Positions 1 to 13,500 of a stretch of DNA of 64,000 nt are shown one piece after another. Position 1 is the stretch's first letter. The number at the start of each line of letters is the position of its first letter. A program made the translations under genes and the position numbers. A model generated the notes under the pieces. The model did not search any database. It worked only from the letters and a program-made list of their open reading frames with translations, and was not told the DNA's origin. Source of the stretch: Neopestalotiopsis rosae (Eukaryota > Ascomycota > Sordariomycetes > Amphisphaeriales > Sporocadaceae); contig JALGAS010000008.1 of the NCBI GenBank assembly GCA_023078685.1, forward strand, positions 3,348,001-3,412,000, read 5' to 3'.

Positions 1-122
1 GCGGAATTGTCCCGCTTCTGAGCCTCTTCGAGCTCCTTTAACCTCTTTGCTCGTGCGAATTGAGCTGCAATTGCCTTGTATTCGGCCGGGGGCGCTTTCG
101 GGCGAGCATCACGGGCCGGCAT
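1..122 (-). CDS. N-terminal fragment of an unidentified protein, cut by the left window edge
   Basis: On the minus strand an ATG at 122-120 opens a frame that stays open to the window edge, giving about 40 residues starting MPARDARPKAPPAEYKAIAA. The second half (AQFARAKRLKELEEAQKRDN) is charged, rich in Ala, Lys and Glu, and has a heptad-like pattern, so a helix or coiled coil is likely. The fragment is too short to name a family. Sequence to its right (123 upward) is its upstream region. The conserved-looking, low-stop composition favours a real start, but this is inference from a very short piece. Confidence 0.5.
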   Translation of the reverse strand, partial: MPARDARPKAPPAEYKAIAAQFARAKRLKELEEAQKRDNS

Positions 123-3100
123 GGTGGGCAGGCGAGGGTGGTGGTAGAAGTGGTGTGGAAAGGGAGACGGCGTAAAAGTATGCGAGACCAGCCGCAGCCA
201 TTGGCTTGCTGGAGGGGATCGGATTTGTTGTTCTCAAGAGGTCGAGAGGTTATTGAATCATAATAAGTCCACTGAAAGGCTGTTCGAGAAGCGAATAGCA
301 AGGTGTGTTGCGTTGTGGTGATGCTATTCGCACGAGCCTTTCGACTGGCCAAGCAAGTTGATGGCTTCAGAATACAGCGCGTAGCAGCTACTGACGGCAC
401 GGTTTCAAACCTCCAAGCTTCACGAGCTCCCAAAGGCTAAGGCTTGGCCAGCTCAGAGGTCCAGTAGGGTCAGCTCGGCTCCAATTGGTGGGGTTGGCTT
501 ACGGCAGTCTGGTGGTGCACTTTTGGCACTACCGTACCTAGCCGGACCCTTTTTTTTCTCCTCAACTCGATGCGAGGTGTGGGAGACGTTTCGGTCAAGC
601 CCAATGCGATTTCTGATTATGTAATGAAGCGCGCGCTTAGGTAATGAGCTTACATAGGCGAGACATGAGGCAGGACATCGAGGAGGGAAGAGGGGAGAGG
701 GATGAGAGACATGGCGCGTTATGTTGTCAACTGCCGTCATTGCCACGTGCCGCCAGCTGCATGACGGGAGGATCACATAACGTAGTTGGCGTAAGGATCA
801 TCTTCGTGCTGATTTGCTGCCCAGGTAGCAAAGTAGGAACAGGCATGGCAGCAAAATACCTAACGTCCAGCTAACTACTCTGCTACTATCTTAACGTCCA
901 ACTACGTACGACTACTACCAGACCCGACCTATCTAGCCGCCGCCTACGCTTGCCTACCTGACACTGGCTCAGGCACGGCCGTGCCCAGCCCAGCGTGCTC
1001 ATAATTTCATTGTCTGTTTATGGAGTATGAAATTACGAGCCCAACTTACTTTAATTAATTATGGACATCACTCAGATTGTCGTCGAGCGTGATAAAATTG
1101 TGCATAGTAAGTTTAGTACGTGTCCCGTATTCAACGATCATACCTGCATACTCTCTAGTCCACGTCTGGTCACCGTCTTTCCTCTGGATCGATCATCATC
1201 TACGATAATCTTCTCCTCCTTCCCTATGGTATACCCTCCATGGCAAAAATACTTACCCGCGGGCGAGAAAATCATGGTTTCATGACGAATCTTTTTTTCC
1301 TCCTTCCTTCTCGTTTTCGGGATGCTATCATATTAAACCTGACCCCGTGGCTGCCCTGCCTCGCCCTGCTGCTGCACAATGCAATGCAGCCTGCTCCTGA
1401 AAATGCACGTTGCAGGTACTATACTTAGTATTCCGTACATGGCCTGCCTGTCAGTGTTCTTGGCAGGCCGTATAGACCATGGCCTACGTAGGCTGGACAG
1501 AGTAGCACACTGCCATTCGGGAGAGCATCCGGATCTCTGGGCGAATAACAACGTGATTCAGATCAAGCTGGGGTCAGCCCTGACAAGCCTGAGTGAATGC
1601 GTGACCGAGCTGGGATGTAAGCCAAAAGGTCTCCATCTTTTCAACTGCATCCGTAACATGTATGTACAGCCATTATATTGACTGCGAGTTCATGACTCGT
1701 GCAGATAGTATCCCTTTTGACCAGGCCTGCACTGTCCTGTCTGCAAGAAAAAGGGCCAACTGGGGGTCTTCCTTGGGGGCCTGGCGGAGCCAAGCTGGGC
1801 AAGGCAGATTGCCTCATTGTGCGTATCGAGTGTCTTTTTCCATGGGTCCAACTGCCGGTGTAAAAGCGAACACGGGGACGGGCGAGTGGGGGCTTTTTAC
1901 TTGATCTACCATAGTACATGGGTTGACAGCCTCGGCGAGAGCCGGTTAGTGATACACCGAGAATACATTACCCCGAGACTCTTCACCCTTTTACCGTGTA
2001 TACAGCCTCCCTCTTCCCGTGGAAAGCGCGGGACCTGACCTTACCTTGCCTTTGAGCTTGCGGAGTTGAAATCGCCGGTCGGTGAATAAAATGTAGATCG
2101 GAATCGACAAGGACGGGGAAGGAGAGTTATTGTCCCCTTGACCTGGGCGAATTGCTCATCATAAATTTTGTTTTTGGCACTATCAGCGGAGTATGTTGTA
2201 GCCCCAGCTTGCCTACCCGAGGAGGTAGTTATGTAGGCTGATGCAGATAGCCGCCAATAAGGCCATGGCGGGTAGGGAAACGGTGGTAGGAGCAGCATAT
2301 ACCGAACCTAGATCACGCTTATATAAGTGAAAAAGCGGCAGACCATCTCGGTATGCCACATGGTCGGATGATAGTGCTGCCACCAGCGAGGTGCATACTG
2401 TTATGATACAAGTCTCAGAGTATTAGCTCAGCGGCGGCTTCGTTCTCGACCGGAAACGGAAAATAAAAATTTCCTCCAAGGTGGTAGTAGGAATCAACTC
2501 GGATGGCGGAAAACATCAAGCCACTGCACAAGATCAGGCCACTGCACGGGCGCTCCATTAACCTAGACAAGTCCACTAGGGCGGATGCGATGAGAATTGC
2601 GGATCAACATGGCACTGCAAATCTTGATGAATGGTCGACAGAAAGTGGTGTGAGTCCAGTCTAGGCAAAGCAGTACGCACCCGGCAACTTCGTAGATAGT
2701 GGTACTGGTACTGTGACTGTGTACTGTGTGTCTGGAGTGTCTGGTGTGTGTGTGTGTTATGATGTTGTTACTGTAATGTGAGGTCAGGCAGGGAATACCT
2801 AAGCCAGTCAATTCAGTCCCTGATCCTAGCCAATGATCTCGCGATCCGGAGGCGTCCTCGAGATCTGAAATAAGCCCCCGCCTGCCTCGTCCACTGTCGG
2901 CAGGGTTACTTGAGCTTGCACGAACTTGGGTGAGAGAGAGATAGGGTGCAACCTGGTCCATGCCGGAAACTAATAAATCACAGTTAGACTGGTGGTCTTG
3001 GTGGCCTCTTGGTGACATAGGTAAAATGGGCGGCGGCGCCAAGGGACGCGCAGTATAGGTACCCAGTTTGGTAATGAAAGAAGGTGGTACGGTAGGTGGT

Positions 3101-4877
3101 AAGTGTGGTAGCAAAAACGGATTGGTGGCAGAACGAAAGAATGGGGCGGGTTTGACAATGCTGCAGGCTGTTGAGTTAGCTGAACTCTAATTCTTCAGGG
3201 CTTTCATGCAGCACTGGATTGGGGATGGATTGGGATTGGGATAGATGGATGGGGTGATGAATGGGTACGAAATGGAAAGTAGGTAGCAGGTATGGAGGCA
3301 CAGTAGTAAGATCAAATGCGAGTGAATGGAGACATTGATTGATTGACTTTTGATTGACTTTTCTGATTCAATGGGGAACGAGGGAGGAGCTTGGAGGGAT
3401 GGAGATGATTCCAACACAGAACAACGAAGAGAAGAAAGAATCTCCCGCGGGGTCCTGGTCCTGGTCAGTGGTCCTGGTTCGTTCACCCTCTTTTCTCTTT
3501 TGCCTACTCTTCCTGGTTCAGTCACCAATCAACATGTCCATTTTTACCTGTACTGTACACTACACTACCGCTACCTACCTCGACTACATAACGCTAAGGT
3601 CGTAGGGGTTCTCCAGCGTTGCTGTAGTAGGTATGCACCTGGCACCTTGCCATGCATGCACGTTCCATAGTCGCAGCGGGAGGTTCGCGATGGCTCCTCA
3701 AACGTTCGCACCAGGGTATCGATGTCTTCCTCCTCTTGGCCGCCGCCCCGATCGCCGTCCTCCATGTCCTCCATGTCCTCTGCGCCTTTTCTCCTCTCCT
3801 CCCTCTGCCCTTGCGCTCCGCCCACGTTTCCGGAGTCGCATTTCTGCATACTGTGACATGAGAGATCGCCGTCCACTTTCATCCCTTCGGTATCTAGTGT
3901 CCAAGTTTCAACTTACCAACAAGTCACACACACTCACAGTACATCTTGTATGTACATACGTAGGTAGTATCGCGATGACATGATCCCAGACGACGGAACC
4001 ATTATCATCATCATCACCTCCTCTACCCTATACATAGTAAACTGCAACGTACAGGGTAGCCATAACGTTTGTTCCCCTTCCTGTCATGATGTGCCATGCC
4101 ATGCCATGCCATGCTTTGCCTGCCCATGGCTCACTCAGCCAGCCTTGAAGTGGAGTGATTTTCGAGCCTTGAGCGGGTTCTTTGCAGCCAGCGTTGGCAT
4201 TTGCAAGGTGGCCCTGGAGTAGGTGGTAGTGGTTAGTGGTGAGGTACGAAAAAGTTAATTGATGAAATCAATCAATCAATCGACCCTATCCATTCTCGAT
4301 TCTCCGCCCTTGTGCCTGTGCCTACGTACTACTGCCAGGCGCATGTATGTATGTATGTATTTTTGCAACCAACCCATTTCCAACTTGCCATTTGGCATTT
4401 ATTAGCTTCAACGGCTTGGGTCGTGATGGGCCGGGCACCACATGCGCAGCAGCCCAGGTAGGCAAAGTAGGCTTGGGGTCTTTCTCACTTGGCGGCCCCC
4501 TCCCCAACTGAGGAACTGCCCATGGAGCATGGCTCTTGGTGGCTCTTGCTTGCTGGGCTCCAGGCTCATCGTGGATGGCCCTGGTTTCTTGAGTGCCCAT
4601 CTCGACTCCTTTCAGACTGGCTCGACCGCTGGGTCCCAACTAGGCCGGGGTCGTGCCAAATTCCGTCGCGAGTCAACTCCCATGTCTGACAACTCCCATA
4701 ATCATAATAAGTCCTTCTCTTGCAGAACCTCAATTGGGGAGACGTCCACTCTTGCCATTTTCCTCGTACATACTTTACATACCACATGCCCGCTCCCCAG
4801 AATCGTGAGAGGAGGTCAAAACATGACATGTGCGACTCTCTGCTCTGGTCGCCCACTGCAGCAGAAGCGCAAAGAGA
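123..4877. other. Long intergenic region between the left-edge gene and the zinc-cluster gene
   Basis: This 4.7 kb stretch holds upstream sequence for the minus-strand gene at the left edge and for the plus-strand zinc-cluster gene. Open frames here (the longest, 183 codons, at 2563-3114 on the minus strand) are low-complexity and show no recognisable domain or consistent splice pattern. Simple-sequence patches include GT repeats near 2740-2758 and GCCAT repeats near 4092-4113. I see no RNA gene. Confidence 0.5.
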
Positions 4878-7800
4878 ATGAAGCGAGCCAAGACCCTGAC
4901 GCCCAGCGACGCTGCACTTGATAAGTCGGCGTCCCCCTCTTCAGCATCGTCCAGTGCCGCCACTACCACTTCTTCAACGGCGACGACAAATACACCACCC
5001 ACTTCCGCCGCCACCGTCACCAAGAGACGCCGCAACAATCCTGATGAGTGCTGTGTAACTTGCAAATTGAGAAAGGTTAGCAAAGAAAAACCAAAAAGGA
5101 CGACATTGGAACCGGGTTGCTGCCTCTTTCCATCGCCTTGCCCTTATCACATACAAATCTTTTTTCACCCTTCTCTCTTTCCTGTTTTCCCCCCCTTCCC
5201 AAAAAGAAAAAAAAAACAAAAAAATCACCCCCACACAAATGCGCAGGAGCTGACCCATCGTTCCATTTCAGGTAAAATGTAGTGGTAAATCAGGCGATGA
5301 CCCATGTGACAACTGCTGCAGATTAAAACTGAAGTGCAGCTTTGTCCATGCCGTTGACGGATCAAATTCCTTCGGTACTTGAGCCCTGACCCCAAATACT
5401 ATATTCTGTGTGACATACTTGCTGATCCAATACAAACCTTAAAGACAAGGTAGCCAGAATTACACCCAACGGTACGGTTACCGAAGCTGGAACGCTGCGG
5501 AAACGTGCACAAAGAGGTCAGTATTCAATCCATTCACACACTTGGCCCACTGGCACGGCCAACGCTCTTTTCAAACCCCTCTACGTTGAGCCAATAATCA
5601 TCAGTAATATCATCTGACCATGAGTAAATAGCCTGCCAACAATGCCATGCTCATAAAACAAAATGCAGTGGCGACCTGCCAAAGTGTGCGCGATGTCAGC
5701 TCAACGAGTTGCCATGCGAATATACACCATCCAAGAGGAAATTCGCAAATTTGCCTGGCCAGTCTAGTGCATCCGCTACCCCGGCTCCACAGATAGTCAG
5801 AACGGCATCGAGCGACGACGGCAGTGTCAAGGAAATGCTCAACGAACAGGCCAATGCGGCCTTGGACAATGCTCTTGTTCCAAGCCTAAGTGTACAGTAA
5901 GTGGCTCAGTGCGACTTCTGCTGCCGTCTCAACTGTCCGCTAACGGTCGACTCTAGGGATCAGCTCCTCAAGAGAGATGTGATATTGAAGCATGTCGACA
6001 TGTATTTTGAGCAGCTGTTTCATATGCCATGTATGGGCTTTTTGCATCCCGGCACCATTTATCGTTTGATTGAACAGGACAAACTTCCGCCTCCGCTCGC
6101 AGCAGGAATATGTTCAATTACAGCCGACTTCGTCTCTCCCGGCGCTGCCGGCCGTGCCTTTGCCCTCCAATGCAACGAGCAGCTGGAGTTCTTTGTGCTT
6201 CGCAACTGCGCTTTCATGACGAGAGACTATCTTGTCTATCACTTGCTCGCCGTTCTGTACAACTGGGTGTCAGGACCCCTGGCCAAGGTCTGGATGTGGA
6301 CGGCAACTGCCAGCAGGTTGATCAAATGTCTGCAACTCAATTACGAACCCGATCTGCGATCATCGCAGGAGACTTATGCCGAGCGGGAAATTCAAAGACG
6401 AAGTGTCTGGCAAATATACATTATTGACCATTTCCTGTCTGGAGGGCATGACGAGCATCTGCTACTGCCATCCTCGTCGATACATATACGACTTCCATGC
6501 TCGGACCAGGTTTTCCGAGATGAACAGCCCTCTACTATGGACACACTTGACAAGATCCCACCTGTACCGGCTAGTCTTGGCGACAATAGTCTCGATGCTT
6601 GCCATGTCAGGTTGCTTACGATACGCAGCCAAGTATTACGGTAAGAACTTTCACTTGACGTTCGCGTCGCGGTTCACCCAAGCAAGCAGCGAATAATTGG
6701 CACAAAAGTTGCTGACTAGAATTTTCAGTGCTACAAAGCGATTCACGGACTCTTCGCAAGGCCATTTCCTTGACACTATACGCCCAGAGCAGTTCATGGA
6801 GCATGTGAATCAATATCAAACAGCCCTCTATCGATTTTCTGATTCGCTTCCGGAACACCTCAAATTGTCCGTGGCCAATGTCGATGCGCATATTCTTCGA
6901 CTAGATCGTCCGAGCTACACCATGTTACATACGTGGTATTGCCAGACCCATATAGAGCTTTACTCCTTTTCGCTACACGCACTCAAAAAGTCAACTTCCC
7001 AGGATTCCATACCATGGGATTTCTTCCTTCGCTCAAATCAAGAATTCCTTTTCCGTTCACAGCAACAGGCTGTGTCTTACGCCATATGTCTTTCACAGAC
7101 TTGGGAGTACAGTCTGCAAAACATCAAGAGAAACCCATCGGCCACCTTGAAAAGCGGTCTCGTTACAGTCGACTGGATGGTGGGAGCATGTGCAGTGGAT
7201 GTTGTGGAAGTCCTCTTGACGGCGAGGAAATACAAGCTCTACGACGACCTCCGTGGCAATACTAGCGCCCAAATGGTAGGCAGTCCACGCGACAAGTCGA
7301 TAAACGGACAACACAATGCTGATACGTTTACTCAGTGCTACCGGAAACCTATCGACGATGGCTTGCTCGCAGGACTCATTTCAAATATAGTTAAGCTAGT
7401 GAATGATCTGGCCAGATTTCTACCCCGGGTGGAGCACTATGTAAGTGGTCCTGACTGATCATAATGGAACGCCATGGCTAATTGCTTCAAAAAGGGAAAC
7501 GTCATTCAAGAAAAAATTAAGGAGTTCGAAGAGGATATGATGAGTGGCAATCACCCAGGTTCTGTCAAAGCCGAAGACCACGGACCAGCTCCAAGTCCCA
7601 CGAATCTCCCAGGAATGGACAACATGATACCCCAAGCGCAGGTGGAAGTGAATAATGTTTCACCAAAGAGCTTGTCAGATTCGACGTCCATCTCGGAAAA
7701 GTACTTGAGAAAGAAGTCAACCTCCTTTGAGAGGCCCACGAGTTTCAACGGTGTATCTCAGATTGCCGACCTACCCGTTATGCCTTATTGTCTCCGACAA

Positions 7801-8184
7801 GCGCAAGATACATCTCTAGATGGTCCGTTTGCTCCGCCAACTACTGGAAACTTCAACTCGATCCACTTCATGGATCATTCGGCACAACAGTCTTTCAGTC
7901 CAGCGATAGCACCCAACATGGGACCAGTATTTGAGGCTGCCTTTAGATCTGCTATGCCTGTCGATGCAACGACGATGCATAATACAATGCATGGTCAAAT
8001 CACATATAACCATTGCCCTGTCACAGAAGGCCCTCAAAGCGACATGCAGGCGGCAATGACACCATATCATACCGACGAAAATATTTTTGTTACATCGGGG
8101 ACACCTTATGCTTTCCCGAATGAGCAGCAGCATCATACGCCATGGGTACAGCACCCAATGAGAGATCCGCATGCCTATACTTAA
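4878..8184 (+). CDS. Gal4-type transcription factor with two Zn2Cys6 clusters and a fungal_trans domain
   Basis: Model: exons 4878-5075, 5272-5374, 5445-5516, 5632-5896, 5957-6640, 6729-7440, 7495-8184, all GT-AG and in phase, giving 907 aa. A Ser/Thr/Ala-rich N-terminus precedes cluster 1 (C59, C62, C69, C78, C81, C88), which is completed only across intron 1. A basic linker of about 37 residues leads to cluster 2 (C126, C129, C136, C143, C146, C153), completed across intron 3. Both fit C-x2-C-x6-C-x6/8-C-x2-C-x6-C. Exons 5-6 encode a helical middle region with the character of the fungal-specific transcription factor domain (for example LAVLYNWVSGPLAKVWMWTA). The last exon is a disordered Gln/Pro/His-rich tail. 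Gal4-type proteins bind DNA in the nucleus; the target is unknown. The start is the ATG nearest the cluster; an in-frame upstream start near 4830 is possible. Confidence 0.88.
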
Positions 8185-10011
8185 AGAGCAAGTTACTGTT
8201 AGTGGTGGCGAGCTTCTTTCAGGCGCGAAGGCATGCCGTCCTTCAGGCGCATCCGTTATCGGACTGCGGCTTTCAGGCCAGCAGTCGGGGCGAGGTTGTG
8301 TAATTGGCTTGGCCCATGGGGGCGAATCGCCGTTACACAATACGCCCATGTAACAATATACCCACAATGATTCGACCAAGTATCGATCATCATGTACAGC
8401 ACGCGCGCGTTGAAGACGAGGAGCGTGTCGACGATTTTCCGACACGTTGAGAGTCTCCACGCCCGAACACGTGACCGCAGCTCGAGGCTGTGATAGGTCA
8501 CTGGGGAGCATTGTACATTCGCAATTCCATTCCATCCAGATTCATGTGTTTTCATCATGGATGACGAAAGGGAATATCTCCTTATCACGACTTGAACGAT
8601 CTTGTTTATTCCCGATTCGGCTGAGAGATAACTTGATCTCCATTAGCGGCAGCCTTTTCCATATTCCCCGATTCCATCATATTCATGGAATTTTCTGAGA
8701 TGTAATCACTGACCGACACGATTCGGAAGAGTTTGGATGATTCGAGGCCCCGATACTATTTTCATGGTTTACGGAAGAAGAACGAAGTTCGCCTACGATA
8801 TGCGGGAATTGCGATTTCCAATGTACAACAATTAACAAAGATATAAGCCAAGCGCTGCCCTTTTTTTATTATTTCCGCCGTCACTGCTTGGATATATAAG
8901 CTAGACGCATTTTCCATACCCCCTTTGTTTTTATATAGAGAACGATAGATACAATCTTGAATCAACTAGCACCGGTGGGCGTGCACTTATTTATTATTAG
9001 AGAGCCATAACCAAGCAAGAGCCTACATTCTTCCCGTGTCCCCGTGTCTGAAGCCATGGTTTTTAAGCTTTACTCAAAATGCAATTACCATCTGCGTAAA
9101 CTTTTCCCAGGGGTCTCAAAGGGGTTTCCAACGGTCGTTAGGGCGAGCAAGCAAGGAACCAAAACCTTGAGGAAGCCGCAGGAATCCATGGAGGAAATAG
9201 GCTGGAAGCCGTTTTCTCGTACATATTCAAAATTCAAGGTTTCTCCCGTCATGTCTGCGATGTTTGAAACCTACATATGAGACAAGTCAGATAACGCATT
9301 TCCTAGCTACATTCTCCCGCCTCGCTCTAATTTGGAGCAAGCACATGTTGGCATTAAAAGTTTCCACGTGTTTATCAATTCTGGCAGGCGCAAGTTCATT
9401 TCCCTAGAAATTGAAATTGGGGCTTTTTTTATTGTAATTTTTGTATCTTTGAAACATTATGTAATACAAATATAGAATATACAATTTGCCACTGTTTGTA
9501 ATGTCCTTGCCGCGTGTCTTTCGATCGATTCTTGGCGTGTGTGCGACCGAGAAAGACATTGTACAAATGTTTGCGCCGGCTGTAAAGGAGATATATGTAC
9601 GTGGGATAAGAGAGTCCGTTCTTGCCTAATGTATACCCAAAAGTTTGTCTCTGTGTGTTTCTTTGCGAGAGCGCCACGGTTGCCCGTGGCTACTAGCCCG
9701 ACACAGCGGCCGGGTTGATATTGAACCAGCTCCCGTCAAAAAAGGTAAGCGCCTTGGTCCAGAGGCGATTAGAAAATTAACCATAAAAGCACTCGCTGCC
9801 GGAAAGGTTTATGGGGGTATCCCGTGATTCATGCATGATTTGTTGTAAAGAAGTCGTCGTCCAGGACTCGGTCCGGGTTGTGTTTGGTTGTGTTGGTGAG
9901 AGAGTGTGTAGGTGAGTCTGAAATGGTTGCGAACCATCCGCCTTGCAAGCCAGGTCAAGGCGCATTTATTGTGTGAAGTTGAGCGTCGGTGCATGATACG
10001 AGGAAATGCAA
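8185..10011. other. Intergenic region between convergent genes
   Basis: The zinc-cluster gene ends at 8184 and the membrane protein gene on the opposite strand ends at 10012, so this is shared 3' flank of about 1.8 kb. It is AT-rich in parts (8760-9000 and 9290-9480). Only short frames occur, none with a recognisable domain. I see no gene. Confidence 0.5.
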
Positions 10012-10563
10012 TTACTGGAACTGCGATCGGTCCTTCTCCTTCAGGCCACCGATTTGGTCCATGTCGATCGAATAGAACCCGGTGCTGCTCTCCTTCTCAT
10101 AGGCGGGCAGTTGCTCCTCGCGGACGGGCTCCATTCCAACAGTGGTGTCGCCTACTCTGACAACCATGACACGTCCATCTTGCTTGCGGCCCTGGTCATC
10201 ATGCTCGTCGGGGAACGTAATGTGGATCTCGGGAATGTTCTTGGGCGAGTAAGGCGGCGCATTGGGGTCAGCCAGCATGGGTCGACGGCCATCCAAGACA
10301 ACGACGCTAGACCGGCCGTCTGCGGTTGTTATAGTCAGGCGGCGGGAGCCGTCGGGGCCGTTGAACTCATGCTTAATGTCGTTGTACTGCGGGAGACCCT
10401 CATCGTTCATCTTCTGCTTGGCAAGGCGCTTTCTCCGCATCATGATCAAGATGGCTGCAAGAATAAGGGCCACGAAAGCCAGGCCCAAAAAGGTGATCAT
10501 CAAGTTCATGACGCTGTCGGAATCGCCGACTTCGCGGGCCATGATGGTGTTGATGGGAGACAT
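10012..10563 (-). CDS. Small single-span membrane protein with PY-type motifs
   Basis: An uninterrupted 183-aa frame. Residues 1-19 are polar. Residues about 20-42 are a hydrophobic span (MNLMITFLGLAFVALILAAI followed by LIMM), then a basic stop-transfer patch MRRKRLAKQK, so the long C-terminal part should face the cytosol. That part carries LPQY (57-60), APPY (102-105) and LPAY (152-155), resembling the LPxY/PPxY motifs read by WW domains of Rsp5/Nedd4 ubiquitin ligases. No other domain is recognised. No cleavable signal peptide is obvious, so the span may act as signal anchor. The upstream region on this strand (about 11,050-11,300) is pyrimidine-rich, as is usual for fungal promoters. Function unknown; a role as ubiquitin-ligase adaptor or cargo is only inference. 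Confidence 0.75.
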   Translation of the reverse strand: MSPINTIMAREVGDSDSVMNLMITFLGLAFVALILAAILIMMRRKRLAKQKMNDEGLPQYNDIKHEFNGPDGSRRLTITTADGRSSVVVLDGRRPMLADPNAPPYSPKNIPEIHITFPDEHDDQGRKQDGRVMVVRVGDTTVGMEPVREEQLPAYEKESSTGFYSIDMDQIGGLKEKDRSQFQ

Positions 10564-13500
10564 GATGCACGATTTAATAAGTTTTCCGGAGTAGTAACAA
10601 AAAATGGCGACGAAATAAATAGAGCTATTCTTTTTCGTCTTTTTTTTTTTTTAATCGAAATGATCGATCCCAGGAATCCTGTGTCAAAAGGATGGCTGTA
10701 TGCTGTGTTGCGTGCGTCTGAAGGCTGTATCGAATGAATGTCGCAGTTGCTATACTAGATCCTCCTGGTCAGCCTTGTTTCATGATAAAGTGGATGCGGC
10801 ACCTTTCTTGGTGTCTCTGCGTTTCAACGGCAGCGATGCACATGGCAACAAGCCGCAACGAGACACACACATGGGAGAAGAAAAGAAAAAGAATAACCCA
10901 AATAGGGAAGGGACTTGACTTGACATACCTGGATGAGCGGGATAGTCTTAACCAGGCCGAAGTTTTTTGTTATGCCAAAATATCCAAGAGAATGAGTGTT
11001 TTGGCGGTATCAAAGTCTCACGGCGACTAGGAAAAGAAAGGATTGGACGGAAACAACTAAGAGAATGGAGTTGTTTCCTGTATAAAGAGCGAGGGAGTGA
11101 CGGTAACGAGGGTAAAGAGTGAACCTCGAAAACCTGGGTTAGTGTTTCCTTCTTGGAAGAGACGACGGACGGACGACAACGGCAGCAACGACGATGGGAT
11201 CGTGAAGAAACAGAACAAGAAGAGAAAGGAAAGGAACAAGAGAATGGAATTGGAGAACTGGACTACACCGGATTGAAGAGGAGAAACGCCCGGGTTGCAT
11301 GGGGGGAGACCAGACTGGAGCAAGGTAGCAAGGTAGCAAGGTCCCGTCAAGTTGCAAGGCCGGCCGGCCAGACAAGCCAGACTGGACTTGGTTTGACTGG
11401 GACTCTTTCACTTAGCCCCAGGTCTGCCTACCTATGTTTGGTAGGGGTGCTTTGGCCGCGTTGCGCTGCGCCGCCCATCGAAATTGTTATGGTAGATAGA
11501 TTCTAGGACCGCCCACTCCACGTTATTTGCAGGTTGGCGCCCTGGACCATGGTCACATCGGATGGCACACTGACGAGGAGATTGAACCACTCATTGATTG
11601 GGAACCATTGGCCAGTCGGCGCTAGCTCAGGAACCAGGAACCGCTAGCACCAGGAACATTTGATCGCTCCAGTCGAGGATGAAAAAAATGGGATGGGATG
11701 GGTTGATGGGGATATGCAGGTACTGCTGCCATTACTGGTTCGTTTCGTCCGTCCTTTGGTGCCGGGCAGCGCAGGCGAAGCAGTCCAGTAGTGTTAGTGC
11801 CAGGCACATCATGCTACTACTATGTACTACACTACAGCATGTGCGCTATCGTCATCTAACGGTTTAGTGCCAGTAGAGTACTTTGGAACTGCTGCCATCA
11901 GCCATTGAATGTGCGTAGTAAGACCAGGTAAGCGACCATTTGCACAATCAATCAATCAATTGATGAGCGGTTCCCTAGGGAGGAGACCACTCAAAGACCC
12001 CCTCTAGCAGGTTCTAGCCATCCATCGGCACGGATGTCCCATGCTTCACTGGCCCCCAAGGGAACCGCAAATGCAGGGGAATTATGCGGGCATCTAGCAT
12101 TAGCCAAACCTCGCTGTAATCCTATTCGGCGAAGCGCCTGCACGTCCGCCGATGGAGCCGCTGCCAATTTCCACTTTGACCAATCATGTCAGACTCTTGA
12201 TTGCAAAGAGCGGGGGTCTAATCTGAGGAAAAAAGACGACCAAAGAAGCCAGTGAAGCACAACATTGGAAAGCGGCTCCTTTTTCGAGCTCCTGGCTCTT
12301 GTTCGAGGGCAAAAGAAGGAGAGGACGGGGCAGATGACGGTCGGCGCTGTGGAAATTGTATCCTCATGCCGTGGATTCAACGATTTCTTCCTCAGATGAA
12401 CCAGTCAATTAACAGGTTAAATATAGCCAAGGAAAAAGGGACGCGCAACCCTTTCGTGGGGATAAGCTTGTCAGTCATAGAGATTTCAACGGACTTCGAA
12501 ATGCCGCTCTGGGATGAACATGGTTGTTTTTGTTTATCTACGCCGGCTCCTGTCGCAACAGGCGACACTCGAAGCTTGATTGTTTCTGACAGCCGACGAC
12601 GAATCTTTGAGTTGATCGATTGATAGCTTCTCTGGTTTCGTACCTACGTAGCTCCCTCTCGCGTTGTGACGCGATTTATCTGCGCCTGTATACGCATCAG
12701 CTGACGACAATTCCTGGCGCAGATCGGGACTGAGCCTCAGATCTCATCGAGAGGCTACGCGCAGCATATGGGGCAATGGCGAGGCTTTCCATAACTCAAG
12801 CCGGCCGATGCTTGCTTCAGGATTTCCCCGGCCCCAGGTTTAACGAATCATCCTTCAGAAGTCCCACGGCGCCGAGGTTCCTGAACCCGAGAATTGATCG
12901 CATGTTAAAAATCCCAATGCTCGTCGAGGGTTCCTTTCTCCTCCCGGTCAGATCAGATGAAAACTTCTGAGGGAGTGAAGACTGGAGCGTCGATATGAGT
13001 GGTGTTTGTTCCCATTTTTACGGAGCAAAGCCTCTGCCATTTTGCCGAGACATATTTAGACACCTGCGCCAATTCACAACCGCAGCGGCGCCGGCTAGCT
13101 AGCTCGGCACGCCACAGCGACTGTCATCTCGAGCCATCGTGTTCACAGAATTGTCTATCCGATTCCCCATGTGCGTGGTCCAGACAATGGAGGTAAATTG
13201 CGTCGGGCTCGTTCGAAACGAGAAGACCGAAGGCCGAGCTGCTGAGAAGCATCAATGGAGAACACTCTAGTCTTGCCATTGTTCTGCTCTTGCTTGCTTT
13301 GGCTCGTTCTCGACTATGCCATGGCCTCGTAAGCAAACAATACGAGAACATGCAGCAACGTGCATATGCTGCTGGGAGGACTTGATCTCCAATGTCATCG
13401 CACTCGCATGCCAAAAAGCAACAACTCTGGGTCGAGTCGGCGTGGCATTGGGTCTCATCGTAATTGACAAAGGCGCCATGGCGTCCGCCATCAGCCGGGC

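Noticed and set aside
2563..3114. 183-codon minus-strand open frame
   Set aside because: Low-complexity translation (Thr/His/Pro-rich, partly from GT repeats) and no domain.
11153..11506. 117-codon plus-strand frame upstream of the small membrane protein
   Set aside because: Gln/Glu/Arg-rich text comes from purine-rich sequence that is the CT-rich promoter of the minus-strand gene.
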